Source: Croceicoccus mobilis
GTDB taxonomy: Bacteria > Pseudomonadota > Alphaproteobacteria > Sphingomonadales > Sphingomonadaceae
Direction: 5' to 3'
Length of the DNA stretch: 64,000 nt
NCBI RefSeq assembly: GCF_001661965.1
Contig: NZ_LYWZ01000017.1
Coordinates: 1-64,000 of the forward strand
The translations under genes were made by a program, and so were the position numbers. A model generated the notes under the pieces. That model searched no databases. It was not told the origin of the DNA and saw only the letters and a program-made list of their open reading frames with translations. Of the stretch, positions 49,133 through 58,100 are shown one piece after another (within the stretch, counting starts at the first letter, position 1; each line of letters begins with the position of its first letter).

Positions 49133-49900
49133 ATGCTGGAAACGTCTGCAAACCTCGTTGGCACGCTCAACGCCAATGCCGCCTGCGTTCTCGATCATGC
49201 CGGTTCGATTTCCGTCCTGCGCCCCGCCGCGACCGGCGGGCGCCTGGCCCAGCGGCAGCGGCGCGAAAGCATTTTGGCGACCGCCCGGGAAATGATCGGC
49301 AGAAACGGATATGAACGGCTCGTGCTGCGCGAAGTGGCCGACATGTGCGGGGTTTCGGTGCAGACCGTCTATAATCTGGTCGGCGACCGCTCCAACGTGC
49401 TGGCCTCCGCCGTTACCGAGTTCATCGAGGTCGCGTTCCAGCATTCCAGCCATTTCAGCGATTTTCCCAATCGCTTCCTCGCCGTGGCGCATGTCTATTG
49501 GGCGACGGCTGCGAACAGCCCGGAATATGTGCGCGAAGCGACGCTCGCTTATTATTCGACCCAGTCGCAATATCGCGAACAGGTGAGTGGCGCGGCCATC
49601 CGCATTTTCGTCGATGCGCTGATCGCCATGAAGCGGCAGGGCCAGTTGCGCGCCGATCTCGACCTGCGCAGCGTCGCCCATCGTTTCGCTCAGCTTGCCG
49701 CAGCCGACGTGTTCGACTGGGCGAGCGGGGCGCGCAGCATCGAACGGCTGCGTCTCGATCTACTCGACAGCCATGCGATGATCCTCGAACACGCGCTGGT
49801 CCCGGCAGAGGCCGCGCGGGTGCGCGACTGGATCGCGAGGCAGCACGATATCGACCTGCGCGCGGCACGCGCATCGCAGGACGCTGCACAGGCCGCTTGA
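49133..49900 (+). CDS. TetR/AcrR-family transcriptional regulator
   Basis: The protein is 255 residues, with GAGGGAGAG just before the ATG. An unusually long N-terminal arm of about 38 residues precedes the DNA-binding domain: RLAQRQRRESILATAREMIGRNGYERLVLREVADMCGVSVQTVYNLVGDRSNVLA (about 37-91), with a typical TetR recognition helix. The C-terminal helical domain should bind a small-molecule or CoA-ester inducer. It is transcribed from a region with palindrome site 19, the pattern of an autoregulated TetR repressor, which makes it my first candidate for the factor that reads the window-wide palindrome. That link is inference. Confidence 0.88.
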   Translation: MLETSANLVGTLNANAACVLDHAGSISVLRPAATGGRLAQRQRRESILATAREMIGRNGYERLVLREVADMCGVSVQTVYNLVGDRSNVLASAVTEFIEVAFQHSSHFSDFPNRFLAVAHVYWATAANSPEYVREATLAYYSTQSQYREQVSGAAIRIFVDALIAMKRQGQLRADLDLRSVAHRFAQLAAADVFDWASGARSIERLRLDLLDSHAMILEHALVPAEAARVRDWIARQHDIDLRAARASQDAAQAA

Positions 49901-49903
49901 GGA

Positions 49904-51019
49904 TCAGCCCGCGACGCGGACGCGTTCGCCCGTTTCGCCGGCCCGCTCTATCGCATCGCACACACGGTGCAGGGCGAGCGCATCGTCGAAACGCGGGACA
50001 AGCGACGTCCCATCGCGGATGTCCGATGCAAGGAAGCCGTACATCGCCGCCACATTGTCGGCATAGATCGATATGTCGTGGGGCACGGCCAGATCGGCGG
50101 GCGGGGCAATCGGTGCCAGCGCTTCCTCCCCGCTCTTCGCTCCTTCAAGGGTAAGCGGCACGAACTGCCCGTGGCCGCCAAAGCCGGTCACCCGCAGGTC
50201 GCCTTCGGTCCCGTTGATCTCCCACGACAGCCCGGCCCCCTTTGGCATGCCGCCGCGATAATGGATGCTGAGCGGGGCGCCGCTTTCCAGCATGGCGCAG
50301 ACCAGTACCTGGTCGGGTGATGTCATCGTGGCGGTTTCGCCCGTGTCGCTTACCATGACCTGCTGCCGGCGGGTCGCGGTCATCGCGCTCAATTCCCGCA
50401 CCGGTCCAAGCGCGCGGGTCACCGCCGCCATCGTGTGCCCCAGCGGAATGGTCAGCATATTGGCACCGTTCTCGCGGTCCAGCGTGTAGGCATTGACCGC
50501 TTCGATCTCCGCCCCCCAATTAAGCCCGGTGCCGACAAGCGTGGAGGACAGTATCTCGCCGACATAGCCCGCTTTGACCAGATCGGCGACATGGCGCATG
50601 ACGGGCGCCCCGCAGGCCTGCATGCCGGCCGCTGCGATCACCCCCGCCCCGTTCGCGGCACCGCGCGCGGCTTCAGCCAGCGCCTCGGCTTCCGCCAGCG
50701 TCCGCGCGAGGGGCCATTCGCAATAGACATGCTTGCCCGCGTCCAGCGCCAGATCGACGATGGCGCGGTGATGCGGCACCTTGACCGTCACGACGACGAG
50801 ATCGACTTCGGGCACCCGTACCAGGTCACTGGCGCTGACATGCGCCCTGGGAATATCGAGCGCTTGCGCCGCGGCAGTCGCGCTTTCGAGGCTGGTGTTG
50901 GCGACACCGACGATTTCATACCGATCCGCCAAGGCGCGCAGCGCCGGTACATGGGCAAGCGCGCCCCAGCTCCGCCCCGGCTGCAGCCCCACGATGCCGA
51001 CGCCAATCCTGTCCTTCAT
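49904..51019 (-). CDS. Gfo/Idh/MocA-family oxidoreductase
   Basis: The start is ATG 51019 (MKDRIGVGIVGLQPGRSWG) with GAGGAA upstream, giving 371 residues. The N-terminal Rossmann part has GIVGLQPGRSWGALAHVPAL and the conserved EWP-type segment GKHVYCEWPLARTLAEAEAL (usually EKPLA). The C-terminal half is the substrate/oligomer domain with GLSWEINGTEGDLRVTG. It oxidises or reduces sugar- or cyclitol-like hydroxyls, and some members act on other ring alcohols. It is convergent with the TetR gene (3 bp apart) and divergent from the SDR at 51181. There is no clear palindrome in that divergent region. Confidence 0.88.
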   Translation of the reverse strand: MKDRIGVGIVGLQPGRSWGALAHVPALRALADRYEIVGVANTSLESATAAAQALDIPRAHVSASDLVRVPEVDLVVVTVKVPHHRAIVDLALDAGKHVYCEWPLARTLAEAEALAEAARGAANGAGVIAAAGMQACGAPVMRHVADLVKAGYVGEILSSTLVGTGLNWGAEIEAVNAYTLDRENGANMLTIPLGHTMAAVTRALGPVRELSAMTATRRQQVMVSDTGETATMTSPDQVLVCAMLESGAPLSIHYRGGMPKGAGLSWEINGTEGDLRVTGFGGHGQFVPLTLEGAKSGEEALAPIAPPADLAVPHDISIYADNVAAMYGFLASDIRDGTSLVPRFDDALALHRVCDAIERAGETGERVRVAG

Positions 51020-51180
51020 GAAATTCCTCGCTAATACCGTGATGCCCCCGTCTAGCCCGGTCGCATCGCGACATGTCCGGCAAGTCTGGACGATGGTCGC
51101 CATCCGTCCAATCAATCGCGTTGAACCGAGCCGGACCCCGCCTAACCTCCCAGCTGACAGCGATGACGAAAGGGTCCGCC

Positions 51181-51960
51181 ATGACAGGCAAGCTTGCAGG
51201 GAAAACAGCGATCATCACCGGTGCGGCGCAGGGCATGGGCGCAGCCACCGCCCGCCTTTTCGCGCAGGAAGGGGCGAATTGCCTGATGACCGACATCAGG
51301 CCCGAAGGCGCAGGGGTGGCCGATGAAATCGGCGCGTCCGCCCTGTTCGCGCGCCACGACGTAAGCGACGAGGATGACTGGAAGACCATTGCCGCGCTCG
51401 CGCTCGACCGGTTCGGCGGCGCCGACATATTGATCAACAATGCCGGTATCGTCTTCATGGGCGGCTCGATCCTCGAGATCGAACGCGCCGATTTCCAGCG
51501 CTTGTTCGACGTCAACACGATGGGCTGCTGGCTGGGGATCAAGCATGTCGCCCCGCAGATCATCGCCAACGGCGGAGGCGCGATCGTCAATATCGCCTCG
51601 ATCGCGGCGATCACCGGGCTGAACGGGATCGCACCCTATGCCGTCAGCAAATGGGGCGTGCGGGGCCTGTCGCGCACTGCTGCCCTCGAGCTTGGCCCCA
51701 AGGGCATCAGAGTCAACACGATCATGCCCGGCACGATCAATACGCAGATGGGCAATATCGCCAATGAGACGATCGAGGAGCTGAACGCGCGCCATCACCG
51801 CCAACCGGTTCAGCGCGTGGGTGAACCGCAGGACATCGCCTCGGCCTGCCTGTTCCTCGCCAGCGCCGATTCCGGCTATCTGGCAGGCACGGAGCTGGTG
51901 GTGGATGGCGGCATGACATCGGGTTTCTATACCGATGCCCTGCCCAATGGCGTCGACTAG
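51181..51960 (+). CDS. SDR-family oxidoreductase (20-beta-hydroxysteroid dehydrogenase-like)
   Basis: The start is ATG 51181 (MTGKLAGKTAIITGAAQGMG), chosen over an earlier in-frame ATG at 51163 for its AAAGGG site. The protein is 259 residues. GAAQGMGAATARLFAQEG, LMTDIRPEG (Asp), INNAGIVFMG, Ser in NIASIAAITGLNG, YAVSKWGVRGL, and GTELVVDGGMTSG. It is a paralogue of 41739, including the NTQMGNI/NTRMGNV segment in the substrate loop. It is likely an NAD-dependent hydroxysteroid-type or cyclic alcohol dehydrogenase; the substrate is not shown by sequence. Confidence 0.88.
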   Translation: MTGKLAGKTAIITGAAQGMGAATARLFAQEGANCLMTDIRPEGAGVADEIGASALFARHDVSDEDDWKTIAALALDRFGGADILINNAGIVFMGGSILEIERADFQRLFDVNTMGCWLGIKHVAPQIIANGGGAIVNIASIAAITGLNGIAPYAVSKWGVRGLSRTAALELGPKGIRVNTIMPGTINTQMGNIANETIEELNARHHRQPVQRVGEPQDIASACLFLASADSGYLAGTELVVDGGMTSGFYTDALPNGVD

Positions 51961-51978
51961 CCGGAGAAGCGGGGCGCG

Positions 51979-53226
51979 CTAGACCGCATCGAAGGCGATG
52001 TTAAGCCGCGATGCGCCCCATTGCATGTAGTGGCGGCGCATCTCCACCGCGTCGTCGCCATCGAGGCGCCAGTTCTTCGTCCGGCGAAGCATGGTTTCAA
52101 AGGCGATGCGCATTTCGGCACGGGCCAGCTGGTTGCCGATGCAAAGATGCGGCCCGTGGCCAAAGGCGAGATGCTGGCGCGCATTTGACCGTTCCGGATC
52201 GAACATGTCGGGATCGTCGAAGCGTGCAGGATCGCGGTTCCCCGCGGCCCACTGCAACTGGATGGTCGCGCCTTCGTGGATGGTCACGCCGGCGACCTCC
52301 ACATCTTCGAGCGCGCGGCGCCACAGGCACTGGACCGGCGCGTCGTGACGCATCAGCTCTTCGACGAAGTTCGGGATCATCCCGGGATGGGCGCGCAGCT
52401 TTTCTTCCAGGCCCTGGGTCTCGATGATGCGCAGCACGCCGGTGGGGATCAGCAGCGTGATCGAATCGTGCCCGCCCACGAATAGCGGCTGGACAAACCA
52501 GACAAGCTCCTGGTCGGTAAGGCGCCTGCCATCGACCTCGAAGGTGCGCACGTGATGCATGAAGGTGCCATCTTCCGCCGCCGAGGAGATATTGGCGCGC
52601 TCGAGGATATAGTTCAGGAGCTGGATAACCTTGCGGTTCATTTCCAGCTCGTTCGCCTCGTCGAAACCCGGTTCGGTCAGCGCGTTCGACGCATCGGTAT
52701 ATTCCTTGAGCCGCGCATGGTCGGATCGCGGCAGGCCAAGGAAATCGCCCGCGATGATTGCCGGAAAAACGCCCGACAGCTGCGAGGAAACTTCCATCCG
52801 GCCTGCGGGCAGCACCGCCTCGATCAGTTCGTCGACCAGCCCCTGGATATAGCTTTCCATCGCCTCGACACGCTGCGCGGTGAACAGCCGTTCGACCAGA
52901 GAGCGAAAGCGGCGGTGCGATGGCGGATCGTTCGTCACCAGCGTGTGGATCTGCAGCCATGCTTCCTCGCGGTACATGCGGTCGATCTCGTCGCGCAGCG
53001 GCGTGTCGCGTTCGACCAGCAGGCCGGTCCGGTTCGAGAAACGCTTGTTATCGCCGGCGATGCGCCGGACATCGGCATAATCCGTAACGATGTAGAAACC
53101 TGAATTTTCATCGCGCCATACGCCGCCCCTGGCATGCATCTCGGCATATTTCGCATAGGGGCAACCGCCTTCCATGACCTGCGTCATGTCCAGCGTGCCG
53201 CCCGTCCCGATTTCGTCTTCCAGCAT
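51979..53226 (-). CDS. Cytochrome P450 monooxygenase with Ser in the I-helix
   Basis: The start is ATG 53226 (MLEDEIGTGGTLDMTQ) with GGAGA 6 bp upstream, giving 415 residues; a TTG two codons earlier is possible. K-helix EELMRHDAP, haem loop LAFGHGPHLCIGNQLARAEM with axial Cys about 362. The I-helix reads FVGGHDSITLL, so the oxygen-activating Thr of the (A/G)GxxT motif is Ser. It has no partner ferredoxin or reductase nearby. It is divergent from the SDR at 53380. It is clearly distinct from the P450 at 5393. Substrate and CYP family not assigned. Confidence 0.92.
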   Translation of the reverse strand: MLEDEIGTGGTLDMTQVMEGGCPYAKYAEMHARGGVWRDENSGFYIVTDYADVRRIAGDNKRFSNRTGLLVERDTPLRDEIDRMYREEAWLQIHTLVTNDPPSHRRFRSLVERLFTAQRVEAMESYIQGLVDELIEAVLPAGRMEVSSQLSGVFPAIIAGDFLGLPRSDHARLKEYTDASNALTEPGFDEANELEMNRKVIQLLNYILERANISSAAEDGTFMHHVRTFEVDGRRLTDQELVWFVQPLFVGGHDSITLLIPTGVLRIIETQGLEEKLRAHPGMIPNFVEELMRHDAPVQCLWRRALEDVEVAGVTIHEGATIQLQWAAGNRDPARFDDPDMFDPERSNARQHLAFGHGPHLCIGNQLARAEMRIAFETMLRRTKNWRLDGDDAVEMRRHYMQWGASRLNIAFDAV

Positions 53227-53379
53227 CCGCAATCTCCTTCGCCATCCTTTTGCCCCAGACGAGGGGCCGGGTGGGCGGGATGTCTGGATGATGGCGCCGC
53301 GGCGTCAAACATTCGGCCGGGCAGCGGCGTCGCTTTGCGATAACCCATGGCGAAACATCGGGCTGGGAATGGAGGTGAG

Positions 53380-54201
53380 ATGCTGGAATCGCTGGACCTT
53401 TCGGGTCGCCACGCGCTTGTGACGGGCGGCGGCACCGGAATCGGGCTGGCCATGGCGACCGCGCTGGCCAGCCATGACGCCGCGGTGATGCTGGCAGGCA
53501 GGCGCGCCGAGGTGCTGGACAAGGCCGCGGACCTGATCCGCAAGAGGTGCCCCGGTGCGGCGGTTTCGTGCCAGACGGCCGATCTCTATGACGCGGCCTC
53601 TGTCGAGGCGCTGGGCCGCAACGCCCTCGACGCGCTGGGCCATGTCGATATCTTTCTCGGCAATGCAGGCGCGCTGCATTTCGAACCGGCCGACGCGATC
53701 ACCCTGGCTGAGGCCGAGCGCTGCCTCAGGGTCAATCTCACCGCCAACATGATGCTGGTGCAGCAAATGCTGCCCGGCATGCGGCAGCGCGGCTATGGGC
53801 GGATTCTGTTCAGTTCCTCCACCGCCTCGCGCAGCGTCGCGACCGGGCAGTGCAATGTCGCCTATTCCGCAGCAAAGGCGGGGCTCAACGCCTATGCCCG
53901 CTCGCTCGCCGCGGAATTCGGGCGCGATGGGGTGACCGCCAATGTCCTGCTGCTGGGCGTGATCTGGACCGAGATCCTGCACAAGGCCGTAGCCGATCTG
54001 AAAGCGGGCCAGGGCGATGCCGCAGCCGACGCGCTGACCGCCGGGTTCGAGGCCATGACCGCGACCGGCAGGCTGGGCGAGCCTGGCGATATCGCGGGCA
54101 TCGCCGCCCTGCTGGCCAGCCCTGCCGGCGCGCATGTCACGGGCGCCGAGATCCCGGTCGATGGCGGCAATGCGATCATGATGATGCCCTTTACCCGCTG
54201 A
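53380..54201 (+). CDS. SDR-family oxidoreductase
   Basis: The start is ATG 53380 (MLESLDLSGRHALVTG), with GGAGGTGAG directly upstream, giving 273 residues. TGGGTGIGLAMATAL, LAGRRAEVLD (Arg, NADP preference), GNAGALHFEP (NAG kept), Ser in FSSSTASRSV, YSAAKAGLNAYA, and GAEIPVDGGNAIMMM. It heads a plus-strand unit with EthD, SnoaL and Rieske genes (54224-56643). It probably oxidises or reduces a ring keto/hydroxyl group in the same route. Confidence 0.87.
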   Translation: MLESLDLSGRHALVTGGGTGIGLAMATALASHDAAVMLAGRRAEVLDKAADLIRKRCPGAAVSCQTADLYDAASVEALGRNALDALGHVDIFLGNAGALHFEPADAITLAEAERCLRVNLTANMMLVQQMLPGMRQRGYGRILFSSSTASRSVATGQCNVAYSAAKAGLNAYARSLAAEFGRDGVTANVLLLGVIWTEILHKAVADLKAGQGDAAADALTAGFEAMTATGRLGEPGDIAGIAALLASPAGAHVTGAEIPVDGGNAIMMMPFTR

Positions 54202-54223
54202 ACGCAGATACGGAGACGAATTC

Positions 54224-54589
54224 ATGTACAAAGTCCTGGTCTTTCTAAAACGCAAGCCGGGCATGTCGCTCTCAGCGTTCCGCGAATATTACGAAACCGT
54301 CCATCGCAAGCTGGGCGAACAGAGCATTCCCGGCGCCCGCCGCTACATGCGTCGTTACCTCGACCCCTTTGCCGATCCGCTGACCGGCGAAACGCGCGAA
54401 CTGGATTTCGACGTCATCACCGAGATCTGGTTCGACGACCGTGCCGCTTTCGAGAAAGTCGTGGCCCATTCCGCCACGGGCGACATCGGTGCGCGGATCG
54501 CGGCGGATGAGGAGAACCTGTTCGACCGCGGCAAGAACCGGTTTGCTGCGGTCGAAGAAGTCGAATCCGATCTGGAGCAACCGGCATGA
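54224..54589 (+). CDS. EthD-domain protein
   Basis: The protein is 121 residues, with GGAGA before the ATG. It starts MYKVLVFLKRKPGMSLSAFREYYETVH, the classic EthD signature (strand, then the xxHxxL helix HRKLGEQSIPGARRYMRRY). It has a dimeric ferredoxin-like barrel fold. EthD itself is an accessory protein needed for P450-dependent ether degradation; others have small decarboxylase/cyclase-like activities. It lies 22 bp after the SDR and its stop overlaps the SnoaL start (ATGA). A P450 gene (51979) lies nearby on the other strand. Confidence 0.83.
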   Translation: MYKVLVFLKRKPGMSLSAFREYYETVHRKLGEQSIPGARRYMRRYLDPFADPLTGETRELDFDVITEIWFDDRAAFEKVVAHSATGDIGARIAADEENLFDRGKNRFAAVEEVESDLEQPA

Positions 54590-55113
54590 CTAACGAAGAG
54601 ATCGCAGCCGAGGTGCACGATCTGGCCGCAAGGCGGGACATCATGGCTTGCATCAATCGCTATATGCGCGCGCAGGATCGCTGCGACCCCGAATTGCACA
54701 AGAGCGCATTCCACCCCGACGCCTTCGTCGATTGCGGGCCGGTGGCGGGCGATGTCGAGACATTCGTGCAATACGCGCAGGCCGGACTCGCCCAGTGCCA
54801 TTTCACCCATCACATGATCGGGCAGGTCGACCTTCTTGTAGACGGCGACCGGGCCACCGGCGAAGTCTATTTCATCGCCTATCACCGCATGGCGCTCGAT
54901 GACGAGGAAACCGACATGATCTTCGGCGGGCGCTATGTCGACGAATACGCCCGGCGCGGCGGCGAATGGCGGATCGTCCGACGCTGCGAGATCGCGGACT
55001 GGACCCGCACCGAGCCAGCCGCCGACCGGTTTTTCGCAATGGAGCCGGCCTATCGCCGCGGCGAACGCGAAGGCCGCGACTTCAGCTCCACCCGGGCATG
55101 GCCGATGTCTTGA
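54586..55113 (+). CDS. SnoaL-like (NTF2 fold) protein
   Basis: The protein is 175 residues, coupled to EthD. MTNEEIAAEVHDLAARRDIMACINRYMRAQDRCDPELHKSAFHPDAFVD is a variant of the group B signature (AQDRCD in place of AIDRxD, HPDA kept). It also has FHTHHM-like FTHHMIGQVDL and FGGRYVDEYARRGGEWRIVRR. It differs from the 36585 group by lacking the D-E/D-H-G triplet, replaced by VDCG, so the chemistry may differ. It precedes the Rieske gene by 114 bp. Confidence 0.83.
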   Translation: MTNEEIAAEVHDLAARRDIMACINRYMRAQDRCDPELHKSAFHPDAFVDCGPVAGDVETFVQYAQAGLAQCHFTHHMIGQVDLLVDGDRATGEVYFIAYHRMALDDEETDMIFGGRYVDEYARRGGEWRIVRRCEIADWTRTEPAADRFFAMEPAYRRGEREGRDFSSTRAWPMS

Positions 55114-55227
55114 GCATTTGGCCAAAGCGTAAATGCTTCCCCCCGCCATGGCTTGCATGAGTGAGCCGCCAGCGGTTTCCTGCCTGCATCAAAGGTCGCA
55201 GCATCGGGCCGGAAGGATGGCGAAAAC

Positions 55228-56643
55228 ATGAGCAAGTGGAAGATCGACACGCTGAGCCGGCCGGGCACGGCAGCGCAGGAGGGCGAGGATCCATCGCAGG
55301 TCTATCAGCGCCTGATCAGCAATGACCGCGTGGCCGCCCCTTCGCATATCGCGACCAGCCTGCCCGCCGACAATGGCACCGACGGACCGCCAAAGGCACG
55401 CTATATCGACCCGACTTTCCACCGGATTGAAATGGAGCGGCTCTGGCCGCGCGTCTGGCAATTCGCCTGCCGCGAAGAGGAGATTCCCGAGGTCGGCGAT
55501 CTTGTCGTCTATGACATCGGCGACATCAGCCATATCGTCGTGCGCACCGCGCCTGACGAGATCCGCGCCTATCGCAACGCCTGCCTGCACCGGGGCACTA
55601 GGCTGTGTCAGGAAGATACCAGCCTGCAGCAATTGCGCTGCCCGTTCCACGGCTTCACCTGGTCGCTGGAGGGCGAGCTGACCGAAGTGCCCTGCCGGTG
55701 GGACTTCCCCCAGATCGACCGGGCCGACATGCGCCTGCCGCAGGCAAGGGTGGAATGCTGGGGCGGCTTCGTCTTCATCAACATGGATGGCAATGCCCCG
55801 CCGCTAAATGAATATCTGGGTGTCCTGGACAGCAATTTGCCCGGCGAGAACTTCGCGAACAAATATATCGCGCACTATATCCGCAAGGTGCTGCCCGCGA
55901 ACTGGAAGGCCTGCATAGAGGCGTTTCTGGAGGCCTACCATTCGGTCGAGACGCATAGCTGGTCGATGGGCTTCACCAATGACGCCAATGCGCAATATGA
56001 CGTGTTTCCCGACACGCCCCATGTCAGCCGTTTTATGCATGCCTTCGGTGTGCAGAGCCCGCATCTCGACCGCGAATTGTCGGAACAGGAAGTGCTGGAG
56101 GAGCTGTTCTCCATCTTCTGGAGCGGCGAGCCGGCCCCAACCCTGCCGCCGGGTGAAAAGGCACGCGGCTTTGCCGCCGACCTCGTCCGACAGCAGCGGT
56201 CCGAAGCCATGGGCCGCGATTATTCGCAGGTATCCGACGCAGAGGCGCTGGATTCGATCGAATATTCGATCTTTCCCAACATGGTCCTGTTCCACGGGCT
56301 GGCGGTTCCGGTGGTCTATCGCTTCCGGCCCAATGGCAATGATCCCGACAGCTGCATCTTCGACCTGTTCATGCTGCTCGAATATCCGGAAGGCAGCCCC
56401 CGCCCCGACCCGGCCGAAGTGTTCGAGATGGGCGACATGACCTATCGCGAACTGACCGAAAAGCTCGGCTTCGATGCGTTTTTCGGCATCACCTACGATC
56501 AGGACACCGGCAATCTCGGGCTTCAGCAACAGGGCATGAAATCGCTGGAGAGCGACACGCTGATCTTCGCCCGCTATCAGGAATGCCGCCTGCGGCATTT
56601 CCACGAGATGATCACCCGCTATGTCGCGATGGCGCCTGAATGA
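55228..56643 (+). CDS. Rieske non-haem iron oxygenase, large subunit
   Basis: The protein is 471 residues, with GGAAGGA before ATG 55228. Rieske ligands C119, H121 (CLHRG), C138, H141 (CPFHGF). Mononuclear iron site FLEAYHSVETHSW (H238, H243). It belongs with 32600 by its long N-terminal lead and RVWQFACREEEIPEVGD (compare MCWLYACREEDMPNIGD). It is the last gene of the SDR-EthD-SnoaL unit and converges on the GST genes. It needs a ferredoxin and reductase not encoded here. Its substrate is presumably a ring system. Confidence 0.92.
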   Translation: MSKWKIDTLSRPGTAAQEGEDPSQVYQRLISNDRVAAPSHIATSLPADNGTDGPPKARYIDPTFHRIEMERLWPRVWQFACREEEIPEVGDLVVYDIGDISHIVVRTAPDEIRAYRNACLHRGTRLCQEDTSLQQLRCPFHGFTWSLEGELTEVPCRWDFPQIDRADMRLPQARVECWGGFVFINMDGNAPPLNEYLGVLDSNLPGENFANKYIAHYIRKVLPANWKACIEAFLEAYHSVETHSWSMGFTNDANAQYDVFPDTPHVSRFMHAFGVQSPHLDRELSEQEVLEELFSIFWSGEPAPTLPPGEKARGFAADLVRQQRSEAMGRDYSQVSDAEALDSIEYSIFPNMVLFHGLAVPVVYRFRPNGNDPDSCIFDLFMLLEYPEGSPRPDPAEVFEMGDMTYRELTEKLGFDAFFGITYDQDTGNLGLQQQGMKSLESDTLIFARYQECRLRHFHEMITRYVAMAPE

Positions 56644-56650
56644 CGTCGGC

Positions 56651-57415
56651 CTAGAACCGCATCGGCAGCACGAAATGCGTTTTCAGCATGTGCTGCCGGT
56701 GGGCAATCAGGGCGGCGGGCACCTTTATGCCGATCAGTTCGAGACAGCCGCGCGACCATTCGCGATAGAAATCGGGCATGGGACAATCGGCTTCGTCCAT
56801 CGGTGCCACCAGATTGGAAAAAGTGGTCCAGTAGATATCCGCAGCGCTCAGCCGGTCGCCGACGATATAGGGGCTGCCCGCTGCCTGCTGTCGTTCAAGC
56901 CGCCGCGCCAGCATTTCCATCACGGCGCCCGCCCGCATTGCCGAGTGCGCAAGGCTGCCGCCGCTGGAAAACTTGCGCTTCATATGGGCGACGGGCACTT
57001 CGCTCAACTGTCGCTCCATCACCTCCAGCATCAGCAGGCGGGCCGACCAGCCGAAACCGTCCTCGCCGCATAGCTCATGCGCAATGCCGAACATGGCGGT
57101 GCGCTCGTCCTCGTCATCGGGGACGAGCCGCGGTTCAGGGGCCAGCCGTTCGGCCAGCATCAGGATTTCCGACCAGTGCGCGCGCGGCCGTTCGTCGTCG
57201 AGCATGGCACAGGGCGCCGATGTCTGGCCGCTCCATTGCCGCAGCGCTTCATTGGGCGCTCCGCCTTCCTGGATGACGGGCCAGTAATCTATGCCCTTGA
57301 TGTCGAAAAAGGCGCGTGCCGCCTCTCCCCACGGTCCGGGCACGCCGCGCGTGAACGCGATCCTGAGACCGGGGAGCGCCATGGCTTCTTCCACGCTGAC
57401 ATAATCGCGCCGCAT
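56651..57415 (-). CDS. Glutathione S-transferase-like protein
   Basis: The start is ATG 57415 (MRRDYVSVEEAMALPGLRIAF), one base after the stop of the upstream GST, giving 254 residues. The thioredoxin-like N-terminal part (LRIAFTRGVPGPWGEAARAFFDIKGIDY) and helical C-terminal part (SPYIVGDRLSAADIYWTTFSNLVAP) fit the GST fold. The N-terminal half is divergent, with no clear catalytic Ser/Cys, and includes an insertion around 90-130. It is translationally linked to the GST at 57417. Possible roles are ether cleavage, dehalogenation or isomerisation with glutathione, or a binding partner. Confidence 0.78.
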   Translation of the reverse strand: MRRDYVSVEEAMALPGLRIAFTRGVPGPWGEAARAFFDIKGIDYWPVIQEGGAPNEALRQWSGQTSAPCAMLDDERPRAHWSEILMLAERLAPEPRLVPDDEDERTAMFGIAHELCGEDGFGWSARLLMLEVMERQLSEVPVAHMKRKFSSGGSLAHSAMRAGAVMEMLARRLERQQAAGSPYIVGDRLSAADIYWTTFSNLVAPMDEADCPMPDFYREWSRGCLELIGIKVPAALIAHRQHMLKTHFVLPMRF

Positions 57416-57416
57416 G

Positions 57417-58100
57417 TCACCGGCCTCCGGTGTTGAAGAGAATACGCCGGGTTTCCTCGTCGAAATCCTGCGGCGGGTCGACCGTGATGTCGGCCATGAC
57501 CCGCCGGACCGCCGGCCGTGCGCCGATCGCGGCGAACCAGCGCGCGACATTGGGATAATCGGACAGCGCGGTCACGTGGTGTGCGCGGAACAGCAGCCAC
57601 GGCCAGCAGGCGATATCCGCCACCGAATATTCGCCTGCCAGAAAGTCGCGATGCGCCAGGGCCGTATCGAGCACGCGGTAGAGGCGCGCGACCTCGCGGC
57701 TGAACCGCGCGATGGCATAGGGAAGCCTTTCGGGCGCGTAGTTGAGGAAATGGCCCGCCTGCCCCAGCATGGGCCCTTGTCCGCTCATCTGCCACATAAG
57801 CCAGGCGTGGGCCGCGCTGCGCGCCCGCACCGATGCCGGGACCAGCGCGCCGCCCTTTTCGGCAAGATAAAGGAGGATCGCGCCAGATTCGAACACCGAC
57901 AGCGGTTCGCCGCCGTCCGCTGGGTCGTCGTCGACGATCGCAGGGATGCGATTATTGGGGCTGATCGCCAGGAATTCGGGCGAGAACTGTTCCCCCGCCA
58001 TGATGTCGAGCGGCTCGCGGCGATAGGCGATGCCCAGCTCCTCCATGCCGATCAGCGCCTTGATGACATTGGGGGAATCCCCGCCATAAATCGAAATCAT
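57417..58100 (-). CDS. Glutathione S-transferase (YghU/YfcG-like)
   Basis: The start is ATG 58100 (MISIYGGDSPNVIKALIGMEELGI) with GAGGGG upstream, giving 227 residues. It has DSPNVIKAL, PLDIMAGEQFSPEFLAISPNNRIPAIVDDD and FESGAILLYLAEKGG (glutathione-binding segment), then FLAGEYSVADIACWPWL in the helical domain. The SPN/GEQ...FLAISPNNRIP pattern is the Nu-class disulfide-bond oxidoreductase type; sphingomonad beta-etherases are also GSTs but differ. It is the first of two linked GST genes. Confidence 0.87.
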   Translation of the reverse strand: MISIYGGDSPNVIKALIGMEELGIAYRREPLDIMAGEQFSPEFLAISPNNRIPAIVDDDPADGGEPLSVFESGAILLYLAEKGGALVPASVRARSAAHAWLMWQMSGQGPMLGQAGHFLNYAPERLPYAIARFSREVARLYRVLDTALAHRDFLAGEYSVADIACWPWLLFRAHHVTALSDYPNVARWFAAIGARPAVRRVMADITVDPPQDFDEETRRILFNTGGR

